DNA from: Opisthorchis felineus
Lineage: Eukaryota > Platyhelminthes > Trematoda > Opisthorchiida > Opisthorchiidae
Assembly: GCA_004794785.1 (NCBI GenBank)
Contig: SJOL01007351.1
Location: 1,374,627-1,438,626, forward strand
DNA: 64,000 bases
Direction of reading: 5' to 3'
Shown here: in pieces, positions 50,501 to 62,275 of the stretch
Numbering within the stretch: the stretch's first letter is position 1
Layout of the letters: every line of letters begins with the position of its first letter
Made by a program: the position numbers and the translations under genes
The notes under the pieces: model-generated
The model's input: the letters and a program-made list of their open reading frames with translations, nothing else
Told to the model about the DNA's origin: nothing
Database searches by the model: none

Positions 50501-52039
50501 TCTGAATAGCAGCATTTTCCGAGGCAAGAGAACCAAACTATGAAGATTACAGTACAGCGAAATCCTTTGCTGTGGAGGTTTCGTCCTGCAAGTGAAGCCA
50601 ATGTATGCTGAAAAGCAAAAATTCCAAAATCTCACACTACCAACAAATTCTTTGCTCTTTTCGCGAGTTTGTTGCGCGAAACTGCAGCTGTATACAGTAA
50701 GGCCCATAACGATGATCGCCCCGAAAAGAGGCTACTACCTTGGAGGGTCCACCAAATTCCACCGTTACCTATGACCTGGTGTCAATTTCCCCACGAGGGA
50801 GTTGGTCTCCTACAACGAGGACTGAATTCTTTCCCTGTGATGATTCTTACTGGTGGGGGGACTACCCTACCCCATTCCACGCAAAAGCTGACTACCTTCT
50901 CCCATGACTTCTCGTGAGAGGACAAAGATATTTCTATATCTTGTGGTCGTGGGGCATCCGAAACCTAACATAAGTTATTAGCATTCAGGTGTGCCAAAGC
51001 AGCTTCACGTGGCAAGTATTTGCCAGTGTTTACTTAAAGTGCGCATCCGTTGAGTGAACACTCGTTTCCCGTTGAAACGCTCAGATAAAACGGAACATTC
51101 AGATTCCCTTTTTGCTGCTTTTGTAAAACACTTGTGTATGGTATATATGGTTCTTCTAAGACAAATTAAGGAAGGGTTTTTGTGGTCCAAGTCGCTGGCA
51201 GTCCGTCCCCATGACAACAAACGAAACACTCACTGGTGAGTACATTATTGGAAGCTACTTGACTGGGGCCAACTGATTTAAACATAGCCTCTTGGGAACG
51301 TTCATCGTTACTCGTCAACGATGGTAGCTTTCGAGACTCTTCGCAGGCTTAACTATGGCTGCACACCATCCTCACTGGCCTACATGGAGATGAAAAACAA
51401 CCCGTTTAAAATTTCCAGTTCACTTTCCAGACGACCAGTTGTTTCACACACCCCCAATCTCTCACGTTACGTGATGTTTTTCATTCGCGCTATCCGTTTC
51501 ATGGGACGAAAGTGGCGACAGCTTGTTCGATACTAGATGAAATCGTTTCACCCAGTTTAGGCTGAATCCATGGGGGAAACTGTTTTTGGTTTTGAACAAC
51601 ACCGATTTTTTCGCTTCGTTTTGGACTCAAATATTTTACTTTGGTTAGAACTAACCCTAATATTACCCCGAAAATGAATAAGAATATCTCTACATTCTGC
51701 TTAGCAGCTTAACCAGTTCCGGAATCCTGCGAAGTCTGAAGTCTAAGAAACTTTTATTCCTGATACATTTGTCCATTTGTGGAGAGGTTATCGGAAGGGA
51801 AGTTACCTAGTTCAGCCATATAACAAAGTCTCAAATTGCAGCAGGCCTGATGTCGTCCTAATGGCACCGACTGGTCTGTCGGCCGGACACTAAACAAGGG
51901 GGTAGTAAATCACCGAGGAAAATTTTCCACGTATAAAACCTCGTAACCAGCACAATCCTTCCCCGTTTATTTTAGTTACCGATAGCTGGTGTAGCAAACT
52001 GTCTTACATCCAAGAGAGAATTCGCAAAGGTATTTTACT
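47515..52039 (+). other. Presumed intron of bestrophin B; no further exon recognised
   Basis: The stretch begins with donor GTAAGT. A 155-codon open frame at 48258-48725 has no bestrophin similarity and no other recognisable motif. Confidence 0.5.
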
Positions 52040-52225
52040 AAGTAAATTAGCTAGAACTCATACAGGCCTTTCGGCCTCATCTGCTGTGAAGCTGAGTTGC
52101 CAGTAACTGCTAACTTCGCCGTAGAGACGGTGTCTGGAGGAGGCTGCGATGTTTTCTTCGCAGAATTCGAACCCGTCTGCCCGTGTGTCTTCGCAGGGGG
52201 GTACACTTACATATGGGTACGCTGT
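52040..52225 (-). repeat. SINE-like repeat with a GGCCGAAAGGCC hairpin
   Basis: The minus strand has GACGGGTTCGAATTCTGCG (B box), then a body ending CAGATGAGGCCGAAAGGCC and TGTATGAGTTCTAGC. The GGCC-GAAA-GGCC hairpin next to GATGA resembles helix II of a hammerhead, but the GAAAC box is absent. Confidence 0.45.
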
Positions 52226-52887
52226 ATTCGCAAACAAAATGTGTGAACTAACTGTGAAGACTTAAGCATGTCAGTCTTTGAAACGAACATAGTATTTTTC
52301 GCATATGGGGGTATAAAAGCTATGAGAACAATTGGCCTATTTCACTGTGGGAATAGGTTTTCAACGGTCTGCAATGGAAACAAATGCGTACTAACTTACG
52401 TGGTTTCAGTCACGCATGGTTGATGTCGTATCAAGGAGTTCGATTTCTGGGCTTTTGGACTGCAGACCGTGTCCATAAGTAGAAGAGCAAGGAAAATGGT
52501 TCTGTACTCTGAGTATAGACTCCCTTCGCGGAAGATTTATCTGTCAAACGTTAAACAAAAACGAAGGAATAATTGAGGGCTTATCTAAATCTCCCATTTA
52601 TGATAGTACATAATTCAAAGGATATATAAATCTGAAAACTTGATTATTGTTAAATTGTATGATACTTGAGACTAAAATGATCTACAGCTTTCATTTATGC
52701 GTATATGGCACGAAACGTTACCAAGGCCACACGTTTTTCTTGATTTTCATCACTCCCATTCAAACTTTTAACACCGTCTCTAGGGCAGCTATTCACTGGA
52801 TTTCTCGTCCATTTTATTTTGTTACCCATTGAAATCCCAGGAAGATAATCGTTTTAGAAGGGCTTGGTAAACAGTCGGTAGTTTTTA

Positions 52888-52934
52888 GCTGGGTAATGTT
52901 TCGCTTTTGACACAAAAGCTTCATCAGACCAAGT
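52888..52934 (-). ncRNA. Hammerhead-like motif at the 3' end of Penelope-like copy 1
   Basis: The minus strand reads CTGATGA, then a seven-pair helix GCTTTTG/CAAAAGC with a three-base loop, then GAAAC and ATT followed by ACC. GGT before CTGATGA can pair with that ACC to start helix I. One extra A sits between CTGATGA and helix II, and the base pairing with C after GAAA is changed (A instead of G). Hammerhead motifs are known in terminal repeats of Penelope-like elements; this one is decayed. Confidence 0.5.
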
Positions 52935-53289
52935 GAGCAGGTCACCAAGTTGGCCAGGTTTAAAGGCAGACGGAGAACCAATCAACAAAACCACTTCAGA
53001 TTAGCCCGCTAGATCAGTGTTGAGTGTCAGTTAATGGTTCTTGTCGGTCGGTGTGGTTGTCAAAATTTTGTGCTGATGGGTTGGGGGAGTTTCAAATTAG
53101 TTCCTTAATCTTCCACTTCAAGGTACTTCAATTGGTGATTCACCTTGGGTGGCACTGGTAGATTTCTTTGGTCCATGTGGGTTTGTGAGTGCTACGACAA
53201 TTTAGTTGTGAGGGGAAGGTGGGTGAGCTTAAGTGCAATTCAGATCTAAGTTACTTGTGTTGATGACTCCTGATAACCGCACACCACCA

Positions 53290-54490
53290 CATATCAGCTC
53301 GGCTGATCCAAGACCGTTCTCCACAGTTCTACGCCTTCTAACCTGTTTACACTGGGATGCTTGGCGATTTCCAGCGCCTCGGCCATCAGTCTCTGTGGCT
53401 TCGGGCGTAATCCTTGCCTCAAAACCTCAACATTTTCTAAGTCTCTTTTATGTCTCATGTCCAGTACATGTTCCGCCATAGCCGAGTCTTTCAGTAACGC
53501 TCGATATTCATCTGCGTTCATCGGCGGCCTGTTGACCGACTCTGGTGTGAAGTTCTCTGGCCGTCTGTCCCATATAGACCTTAGTGCAGTCATTACATTT
53601 AATTTTGTAGACACAGTTGCTGGTTCTGTTCGCCGGGAGGCGACCCTTCAATTGCACAAGTGCAGGGCACAGAGTGTTTCCCTTCTAGAAAGCTACTCTT
53701 ATGTTAGCCATGTTTAGAATCTTTCGAATGACCTCCGAGGTCCCTGGTTTATATGGGATAACGGCAGTCCCAATCCACTCCCTGTCGGGTTCGCCACCGG
53801 TACTAACACCCTTCGTGATTGACGCCTGATCAAACTGGCTGGATATCCACTGCCGTGAAGTTTGTTCTTTACCCCAATTTGGGCCACTATCCGATCAACT
53901 TCTTCTGTGCACAGGGCCCTTACACGCCTAAATATTGATGTGTCAATACTAGAGAATACCGACTTCGGATGGGCAGACGAGTAGTTCAAAACTGCCCCAG
54001 TGTCAGTTAACTTCTCGTACACTGCGGTCTTCAGTTTCCACCCTGACCCTATGTGTCATGCAGTCTCAGAAGACCAGTGTACCCGAAGTTGACCATCTCC
54101 ATACTAAATTTGATGTGTGGATTCAGTTCGCTCAGATAGTTGTAAAACTCATTGAACTTGTCTCGTTTCATCACGACACAGGTGTCACCTGCGTAACACC
54201 AGTATATCTTGGATGGGTACGGGAATCTGGCTAAAGCTTTCTGTTCAAAACCTTCTAAAAATATTTGCCAAAACCGGGGATATTGGAGATCCCATTGCTA
54301 GACCTTGTTCTTAAGTGTAAACCACGGAGTCAAAAACGAAGTGAGTGAGATTCGGACATGTTTTTATCCCTCCCACTATTTCACTTACCGTAAGCTGTGT
54401 CCGTTCTGAACGGGTAATGTCTGCTAGTAGCAATCGTTTGGCTATTTCTAAAAAGCCCCTTTTAGCACATGGTCGATTGCGAAATTGGGA
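53290..54490 (-). pseudogene. Penelope-type reverse transcriptase/GIY-YIG polyprotein, disrupted
   Basis: Translated pieces run in order along the minus strand. The first is a segment before motif B ending FVFDSVVYT, then an in-frame stop (54311-54313), then motif B QGLAMGSPISPVLANIF. A frameshift near 54260 follows, then motif C as CYAGDTCVV (about 54184-54198). A linker including NYSSAHPKSVFSSI and a GYPASLIRRQS stretch lies at about 53860-54020. The nuclease part NCVYKIKCNDCTKVYMGQT (about 53565-53630) has the family's paired cysteines before VYxGQT. Another frameshift near 53510 leads to the tail AMAEHVLDMRHKRDLENVEV. The catalytic YADD is YAGD, losing one metal-binding aspartate. In life this enzyme would copy element RNA in the nucleus; this copy cannot. 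Confidence 0.87.
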
Positions 54491-55024
54491 TACCCGACAA
54501 TCAGTTGTTTTCTTTCATCTGCAGATAGCAAGGAGGAGAAATTATTTTTGTGTGGATGGAAACGCCTCAGCCCATTTTTTCCCGAGGACATCTGATGTTA
54601 GATTGTCTTGCACACATACCAACAAAATTCCGTCAAACGAAGACGAAGCGGGGTCTTCGATAACGGAGGGACCGAAAAAGGGACTCATGGATATATAATA
54701 GAAGTTAAAGATAAAGCTTCTACCCAAGTTAATGAGTACCTTGCATAAACGTTCCTACCAAGTGATAAATAATGAAGGACTTCACGTGTCTGAAAGGTGC
54801 TGAATTATTTACTTAGTTCATATTGGTATTAATCGCTTTTCGCATCGTTTCAACAAGCAAGGTTGTGTTCCAGGAGTTGCTTGCATAGATTAAACAAAAA
54901 TCTGCCTCGCCTAATAATTGCCGAAATTTTGAGAATTTTAAGGGTAAAAAAAGGAGTAGAAAATTGAGAGAAACAGGCAATTTGATGGCAATTTGCATGC
55001 CAAGACCTCATTACGGAATGAAAC

Positions 55025-55250
55025 CACAGCAAACCACACTCTAGCAAAATGCACTCATTTGCAAACCAATTTGGTTTTGTGGGAGACTCACTTGGAAACC
55101 AACTGAATCTGTCGTTTATGATGTTTTTAAGCAACTGAACGTGCTGCACCAGGCCGCCTCATGTTTCAGTTGGTACGATACCAATGTCGCGATATATATA
55201 TAGGCGAAATACAATACTCATAAGGTTGCTGAAAATTCTTCGACAGCTGG
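55025..55250 (-). repeat. Hammerhead-ribozyme repeat, copy 11 (ends before the ribozyme)
   Basis: On the plus strand the blocks are TGCACTCATTTGCAAACC, GTGGGAGACTCAC, TCTGTCGTTTATGATG, TGCTGCACCAGGCCGCCTC and GTTTCAGTTGGTACGATACC, then a TATATATA run, TACTCATAAGGTTGCTGAAA and ATTCTTCGACAGC. It breaks off within helix I of the ribozyme. Confidence 0.72.
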
Positions 55251-58200
55251 CGGGTGTATTTGGTGTTTCCGCAGTAGTATAAAAACATAGGCTCTCCATG
55301 TGTGATATATGGCCGGCTACAAGCAAGACCAATCCGGAGTCTGAAAGCTTCACCAAAACGTCCAAAACAGAGTTTTCTGTCAATATTGAGCTGGCATTTG
55401 ATCTTTGCGGAGTGAGACCGCCTTCGGGAAGAGGCCAAACATCCTATCTTTACGTAGTGCTGTCTCCTACGGTATAACTATATTCAGACTTCGTTGTTCA
55501 CGAAACGAAGTTCCGTGTTTGGCTTAGCTTGGTCCTGTTAATCTACTTTTCTTTTGCCCAGAGATATACACGACCAAGTGATAAACCGGCCTCCCCGTCC
55601 TCGATTTTTCCAGCGTTTCAGTGGACTGTCACTACTACTTCTGATAAATGACAACCCTATTCTGTTTTTCAAAGGCAGCCCTTATGGAAGTGTTCATCTG
55701 GTTGTTTGCAGCAGGAAGCCGATACGATTAAAACTGGTCAGATTTACGACCAAAATGTGGAAGCCTTCGGTGCAATCTTTCACTTGGTTCTCAGATCGAT
55801 CGACAGATTTTTTGGGACAGCAGATTTTGTAGCCCATTTTGAAGTTTTCATTTGGATCATTGTTCAGGTTTTTGGTATTTCTCAGAATTATCCCGTTTGG
55901 TTCTAGTCTGATAAGTCGGAACCCAAGAGGTGGACCAATTTTCTCCTCTATTCACCAAAACTTAATGCTGATCTTGCTTAGCACGTCACGCTTTTCTCTA
56001 TCTAATTACAATGTCTGACATCGTCTTTGTGGTTTATGACGTCTGTCATCTCTCCCACATTTTCATAAGTTCTACAGGTGCAACAGGCATTTTCAGCTTG
56101 AATGCAATTAGTTCCTGCTCCCTTGGGGCAATGATGGTACACACTGTTTGTGACTAGCCTACCAGGTAACCGTAGCTTTTGCAGACAGTTGATCAGTCAC
56201 GGCGACAGTATTGTATATAACAAAGGTTTTGGTAGACAGGAGGTTTACAGTGGTTCATTCTAAGACAGAACGTATTCGAACCGCTCTAAGAAGGGATCGG
56301 TTTCACCTTGGATTTGTCGGGACTGACCAGTTCACGACTATGGGTGTGCCTTCTACACAACTGCTCACAATTTAACATGATAGAAGCAAGCAACCGTGTT
56401 CCGGGATATAGCATAGCACGTTGATGGAGCAACTAACCATCTGTGGATGGATGTCAAAGTACCGGTATGTTTAAATTAAGTTTAAAAATTCACCTTCACT
56501 TAGCATTTAGAGGCATCATATGTGGCGACTTGAAATGCTGTCCCTTTAGTGAAAAGCGTCCATATTATCAAACAGAAGAGTCTCTGTCCCGAGATTTTGG
56601 TTTTGACAGGGCAGCATTTCCTATTTAATCAAGTCTTCATTTCTCCAGCATCAATAAAGAACTACTTTTTGTGTTGCAGCCTGCAAGGTTTATCCGGATA
56701 ACGTTCGGAGATCATGCATAACTCCTAAGCTAACTGAGTTGGGGCTGTAGCAGCGGATTCTAAATAAGTTTAAATGCATATATATACATATATACCTAAA
56801 CCACAAAATTTAGGGTTACGTAACGTGAGCGGGGCCTATCACCGACTCGGTGGATGCAAATCAGGAGAAAATCATCCCTAAGTTCTGCCACATCCTCGAA
56901 TTTCTTAATCAACTGTAAAATTTGGTGCGCATTTTTACGTATGAGCAATTTGGTGCGTACCGCATTTCCCACTTATCCTCAAATAGCCCTTTCGATGGAG
57001 TACTCTCCAATAGATGTGAAGTTTTTACCAGGGTGTCAAAACTCGACCCTCCAAAACTCTTTGTCCTAGGGGTACACTCTTTCCTCAGGATAACTCGTTT
57101 GAAAGGTCAGTGCAACTGAGTTTGCCTAACAACTGAACACCGGAAGAAGAGCATTCCTGTGACGCTGAGTTCAATTTTTTTACGCGAACTATGAAATAGC
57201 CTTTTTTGGAAGTCCATTCGGAGTTTTATGGTAGGGAGCTGAGTATGTTTTAGTTCACTTTGGAGAACCGTTCTCAAAATTGACATCAAATACTGGGGTA
57301 TTAATTTATGCTAAACAGTCAAAGACGCCATCTGTGGCATAAAATAGAAAACTGTATGCCATCTGCCACAAAAATCAATGGAAGCCAGAAACACTAAATC
57401 GATTGACAGGGATCAACATCAAGGCTAGGTAAATTTACCGACAACTTCACGAAAAATTAATAAGTCCCTGATATGTACCTCGTCAGAATGTTGTCACTGG
57501 AGTGGGATACGAGCTGTTGCGTCAAGAAGAATAGGCTGACTGAAAAATCACATTACTTTCCCCGTATGATGTGCGTGAATAGATGAGCTAAATTACTCGC
57601 TTTGCACTCCAGTTTTAGCGTAAACCCGTGAAGAATTATTGAGCAACCTCGTGAACCATAAAAGTGTAAAACATTACATTGCATATATTTTACAGTCACA
57701 CTTTTTATATGCCTCTTATTTTTAGTAATAGAATAGGCCCGGGGGAATTTCTAATGGGTTCAAACAGTTTGCCTACCCGGCTCTTTGGAAATGTACAACT
57801 ATCGATATATTTGCATAGCCACTCGATCAGTCGAACACTGTGTAATGATTTAACTCTCACTTATTAGTGTTTATTTCGCTTGTTTTCAGAAGAAATTGTT
57901 CTGTGATTTTGCAGCCGGTTGACTGCTGCTTCTCGTTAAATTATTACGACCAGACAGGTTTATACTGTGTGTGTATTGCCCCTTCATACCGTCGTTATCG
58001 TGGTTAAATCGTTGATGCGGTCTACCACTGCAAGCAGATCAGAGTTTGTGATATATTGGTGACACCTCTCACTTGGGCGTAATGTGCGCAATCAACTGCA
58101 GTTCCCAGGCTTCGCTCAATTTAACCCACAACCGAGGCAACACTTCAGTTACTAGGCTGAACCCATAAAACCTGGTCCTTAAGGTCTCAGCAACACAACG

Positions 58201-58359
58201 TTGTCATGACAACAACTGGGCAGGCCTAGGATCATTGAGCTGAAGGACGTTTCGAAGTGAAGATAGTAGCAACCACTTGGTCCACTGTATTCTGACTACC
58301 TTTTTGCTGAACATCACCCTGCGTTCACAACAATAAAAAAAGCAATCATCCGTAAACTG
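55251..58359. other. No recognised feature
   Basis: Short AT-rich runs (for example 56776-56800) and chance-like open frames only. Confidence 0.5.
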
Positions 58360-58530
58360 TAACACCCTTTCGATGCATAACTGCCAGGCCACCCGAAGGA
58401 AGCACGAGGGCTGATATACTGCCAGATTGCCCAACCCAAGACAGGAGCAGTCGAGACGCCGCAGTTGGGTTCGAACCACAGACTTATCGGCCAGCAGGTT
58501 TTTGCCTTAACCACCGAACCATTTTGAGTT
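58360..58530 (-). mobile_element. tRNA-derived SINE, family 1, second copy
   Basis: The minus strand carries GGTTCGGTGGTTAAGGC (A-box-like) and GTGGTTCGAACCCA (B box), the two RNA polymerase III promoter boxes of a tRNA. The body that follows matches 35457-35649 block by block, including CCTCGTGCTTCCTTCGGGTG. Confidence 0.78.
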
Positions 58531-59414
58531 CACGTTTGCAATCAGAAAAGAAATTAGGATATGCATTTCCGAAAAAATAGACTATTGAATAAAACATCTC
58601 ATCATTTTTGTTACCCAACTGTTACACAAAGTTTCCCGATTTCACTTTTATCGAATGTCAGAAAACTAGCAGAAAAAATCACTGAGTTGAGGAAGCCTAA
58701 CATCCGAGTTTGAAATGGATATTTGCAATTAGAATTTCTAATGGGGGACCGACCTTGGCTTCCTAGCGTTGACACTTCATATTCAAAAACACATACTTGG
58801 TAGGAAGAGACTCACAGACCACGCAGATCTACAAAGTATAAATGTCTGACGAAAAGGAGACTCCCGTGGTTGCAGATTGATTCAATTCCAGACAGTGCTA
58901 AATGCTTTGCTTTTTGCCAGGTTATGGATAAAGGTCGATGGTTTCGCGCAGCAGGAACAAAGAAAGGTGGGGTGAAAACTAGGAGATGCACGACTGAGGC
59001 TGTTGACCTAGTTACTGTCTATCCATGTTCTGGTGTTTTCTGTCCTAAGCTGACTGATTGACACTACTTGGTGTATGCGTCAGTCACAGGGAGACTGACC
59101 GCCTTATGTCTAAACTCATGCGATTTCCACTGTTATTCGATCTCTCGATATCACGTTTCACCATACGGGCGCCAAGCTGAAGAACATTACAGTATGGAAA
59201 AGCAGTCTAAGAAAATAAGAATTTGTTCAAGAAGGGGGAGACGTTTTTTGCACCACTATTGAGGTGGAACTAGAGAATCCATTATGTTCTTCACCGTGAC
59301 TTCAACAAATGTAGATGGAATAGAACGATCGTTTTGTGGGTTGCTGCGGTCACATCTGACAAACCTGTCGTATCGCTCGAGCGAGTACATGTTTGTGTGT
59401 TCAGACATGACGAT

Positions 59415-59640
59415 TCGGGTGCTTCCAGTGTGCACTGGTGGAGTAATGGTAGCATGCACGGCTTGGCACGTCAGTTGTACAGAGTTCAAATCCCGACGCG
59501 GTCAAAAATATGCACTTGTGATTAGTTCTAATTCGAGCGAAACGCTGGTCCAGTGCAGATTTGTGTGGGCTCACTTGAATAATTGTGCCAGAACAAGAGG
59601 GGGACTGTCCAAACAAGGGTGTTGTGAATGAGACACTTGA
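59415..59640 (+). mobile_element. tRNA-derived SINE, family 2
   Basis: The head has CTGGTGGAGTAATGGTAGC (A box) and CAGAGTTCAAATCCCGAC (B box) at tRNA-like spacing. The body shares AATATGCACT, GTCCAGTGC, TGGGCTCAC and GACTGTCCAAAC-type blocks with the copy at 61550-61790. Confidence 0.75.
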
Positions 59641-59744
59641 TACGTATCACCATAACCTATGCCCATACTTTACTGACTTACAGAAACCATGAAGTTAAAA
59701 ATGAGGCCTTTTCGCTCCAAAACCTCTAAAGATCTCATCACTAT

Positions 59745-59870
59745 ATTCTTAGTGAGAATGCGCACTACACTGTTGCTTTTCCAAGCTAGTTTCATAGCAG
59801 CCACTCGCCTAGTGATAGACTTCGGTATCTTTGTGCCTTCGGTGTGCTGGATGAGATCAAGGCTATACCA
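59745..59870 (-). repeat. Interspersed repeat, CACACCGAAGG family, second copy
   Basis: The minus strand has CAGCACACCGAAGGCACAAA, followed by sequence loosely alignable to 28565-28660. It may be another tRNA-derived family, but no clear B box was seen. Confidence 0.35.
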
Positions 59871-60469
59871 AGGCCATTCCAATACATTTATGCAACGGAA
59901 CAGACGCCAAATCCTGGGAGAATGAATGGTGTGAACTACTTTTTATCCTCTCGACATATCCAGCTTCTCTTCTGCTGACTGCGAGAACCAGGAACAGTAA
60001 ACCTCACAGTATCAGGGGTATGGCTTGCATTTGCTCAGCCGCTTCAGCCGCTGTACTCATGTACTCTATAGCAACAACCATAAACATCAGCCTGTCTAGG
60101 CTGCTTAGACCACTTTTCCAAGAGACCGTTAGGCGACTAATCAAGGGAACTAATTTTTTTCACACAATCAATCAAGCTTCCTCAAACCATGGATTTATAG
60201 CTAAGCTGATTTTTGTTGTATATTCCTATGCATCATTTTTGCAGTAAAAGTTGATTGGAGGACGGGACAGCATCGAACGCTGAGGGTCCCTCCACAGTAC
60301 ATGTTGATGAGCATCTTACCTAAACTTAGAGTCCAGAGGGACCAGAAATTCTAGAATGGTTGCCAAAAGTCTGGAGCACAAAAGTGTATTAGGTGGTGCA
60401 GAACACAGTTAAAAGTCTCTAGTTAATTCATCTAAGTAGGGTCGTTCATGACATTTCGTTGGTCGGCCA

Positions 60470-62275
60470 GGTTCAACGCTTTCGCCCGACATTTTTGACG
60501 ATACAAGTTAGGTTGGTATAGCCGAATGGCGATCGCCTCCGCTGCTGCGAGTGCGTTTTAGATAACGACCTGGAAACGATTTGGTGGCACCCGACACATC
60601 ATGCTGAAGGACTCAGCCAGACTGATCCACTGATCTGTGTCGATGAAGTGAGTAACATCTGTCTGTTCCTGTTGTCCGATTCCACAACACGACGCCATGT
60701 ACTCAGCACATTTTTAGATAAGTGTCGAGTCATCCGACCGATGTGGCCCGCGGAACATTCGCAACCGAATGAATATATTACCATGGAAGTGTCGTGGATC
60801 GGCGTCTTACTCAAGCTGTTTGTGTTGAGAAACCGATCGCTGCTGAAGTGAATCCTTAACTGTGCGGAGTCAAAAGTTCTCCCGACTGGAGTAGTTGATT
60901 TTAGCTTGACTGTTTTCCAAGTATCGTAGCTTATGAGTGGCAGCTTAAGTTAGATAGGCAACTTCCGGAAGGATGAACTCCCACCTTCGCGAAATCCTCC
61001 GCTTATCTGTTTTCCATCAGAGTTCTCGATATGCGTGTAGATCCCTTATCTAGCGTCTCATCTGTGCAGACCTTATCAGCCCAACTCTTGACAAGATTCC
61101 GTTTGTACTTCATGTCCACAAAGCTGCGCAAACACATGTACTAGTCAGATAATTAATCCCCGACAAGTACGTCACTGAGATATTCCATCTTGTTTCTTAA
61201 TTAACTTTACATCGGAAACCTGAAAGGAGTTGTGGACTTTTAGCTTCGCGATGAAGCGAACTGCCGAGTCTGCCGAATTAAGTGTTTAGAATCGTCTCAC
61301 TTGTGGTGTGATAATCATGGATAGTAAAAATGTCAGCGACGTAGCTTGGATAATGTGGTAACTATTCAGCTACTGGTTTCAAAATGTCGTGTTCAATTTA
61401 CCTTTGAAAATATTGATGAAAATCTGACCGGAGAGAGAACCTATGGCTGTTTCGTCTCTCTGTGTGTAGATGGAACCGTGGAATAAAAATGGTATTTTCA
61501 AGTTTAATCGCTCAAGGTTGAGCATGTTCGCCTGTTGAGGCGTGAAAATTCAGATGCGTTCAGCGTGCTCCGGTGTAGTAGTGGTAACTAGCTCTTCTTG
61601 CATGTCAGATGTCCGGAGTTCAAACTCCGACATGGTTCAAGAATATGCACTGCTGATGAGTGAAGCTCAAGTCCAGTGCTTCCTTCCTCTCGGTGTGGAC
61701 TCACCAGGATAATTGGAACAGTACGGGAGGATGACTGTTCAAACGAGAGTGATGTGAGCACAAATTCTACGAATCCTTCAACCACCTACAACTCTTAAAA
61801 GTTGTTTCGGAAGACAGTGCACTGGCAAAAGAGATGAAATGCCTAGAAAGTGCGTTCGTCTAGCTTTGACGTTTAGATTTTAGACAAATCCAATGAACTC
61901 GGACGTATCATGAAGAGTATGTATACATGGTCGTATAAATTCTAACAGTTTGTTATTCAAGCAGTGCGTAATCATACGATACGATGAGCCACTCATGTCA
62001 AGAATGGGAAGTAGTGGACAACCACGTTTATTTATCTTTGGAAATACGCACAACCAAGGGGTAGACGTACCCGTTGCTCTCAACCTTCCGTGCTGTGCTT
62101 TTATGAAGTACTTTAAAAAGATGACACCGGTATTTACATCTTTTCCGTCATAAAATGAGTTTATCAAGAGCTCCAGGTAGTACAGATCGTCGAGGTTGCA
62201 CTCGATAATCACTGCTGCAGAGCCGCCTAACGTGAGTTTTCTGTCGATCACGGAAGCACATAAACATCGTCTCAC
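60470..62275 (-). pseudogene. Penelope-type reverse transcriptase/GIY-YIG polyprotein, disrupted by SINE
   Basis: The best open stretch (62275-61880) contains ATGTSTPWLCVFPKINKRGC and LLPILDMSGSSYR, matching the fingers region (family pattern G-PKIHK-G-PLRPI) at about 62070-61980. It continues HTLHDTSEFIGF before a stop. Beyond the SINE come FHGSIYTQRDETAIGSLSG (motif B, about 61420-61490) and YPSYVADIFTI (motif C, about 61319-61352). VDMKYKRNLV and DKVCTDETLD follow. The nuclease start MVIYSFGCECSAGHIGRMTR spans about 60784-60725, and the tail AAEAIAIRLYQPNLYRQK lies near 60520. Motif C reads YVAD where YVDD is expected. Several stops and at least two frameshifts make it inactive. Confidence 0.83.
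61550..61790 (+). mobile_element. tRNA-derived SINE, family 2, inside Penelope-like copy 2
   Basis: The A-box-like GTGTAGTAGTGGTAACTAGC and the B box CGGAGTTCAAACTCCGAC are followed by the same body as 59415-59640. It splits the minus-strand reverse transcriptase remains, so it inserted after that element. No clear target duplication was found. Confidence 0.75.

Larger units (their letters stand above)
52880..54510 (-). mobile_element. Penelope-like retroelement, decayed copy 1
   Basis: On the minus strand, reverse transcriptase motifs are followed by an inter-domain region and a C-terminal GIY-YIG-type domain, which is the order specific to Penelope-like elements. The 5' part of the reverse transcriptase is missing or unrecognisable above 54500. 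After the GIY-YIG domain comes a non-coding segment of about 400 bp ending near 52880 in a hammerhead-like motif (52888-52934), the expected position for the terminal repeat of such elements. Exact ends and target duplications were not found. The copy is dead. Confidence 0.85.

Noticed and set aside
53361..53717. 118-codon plus-strand frame
   Set aside because: It is the antisense shadow of the Penelope GIY-YIG region.
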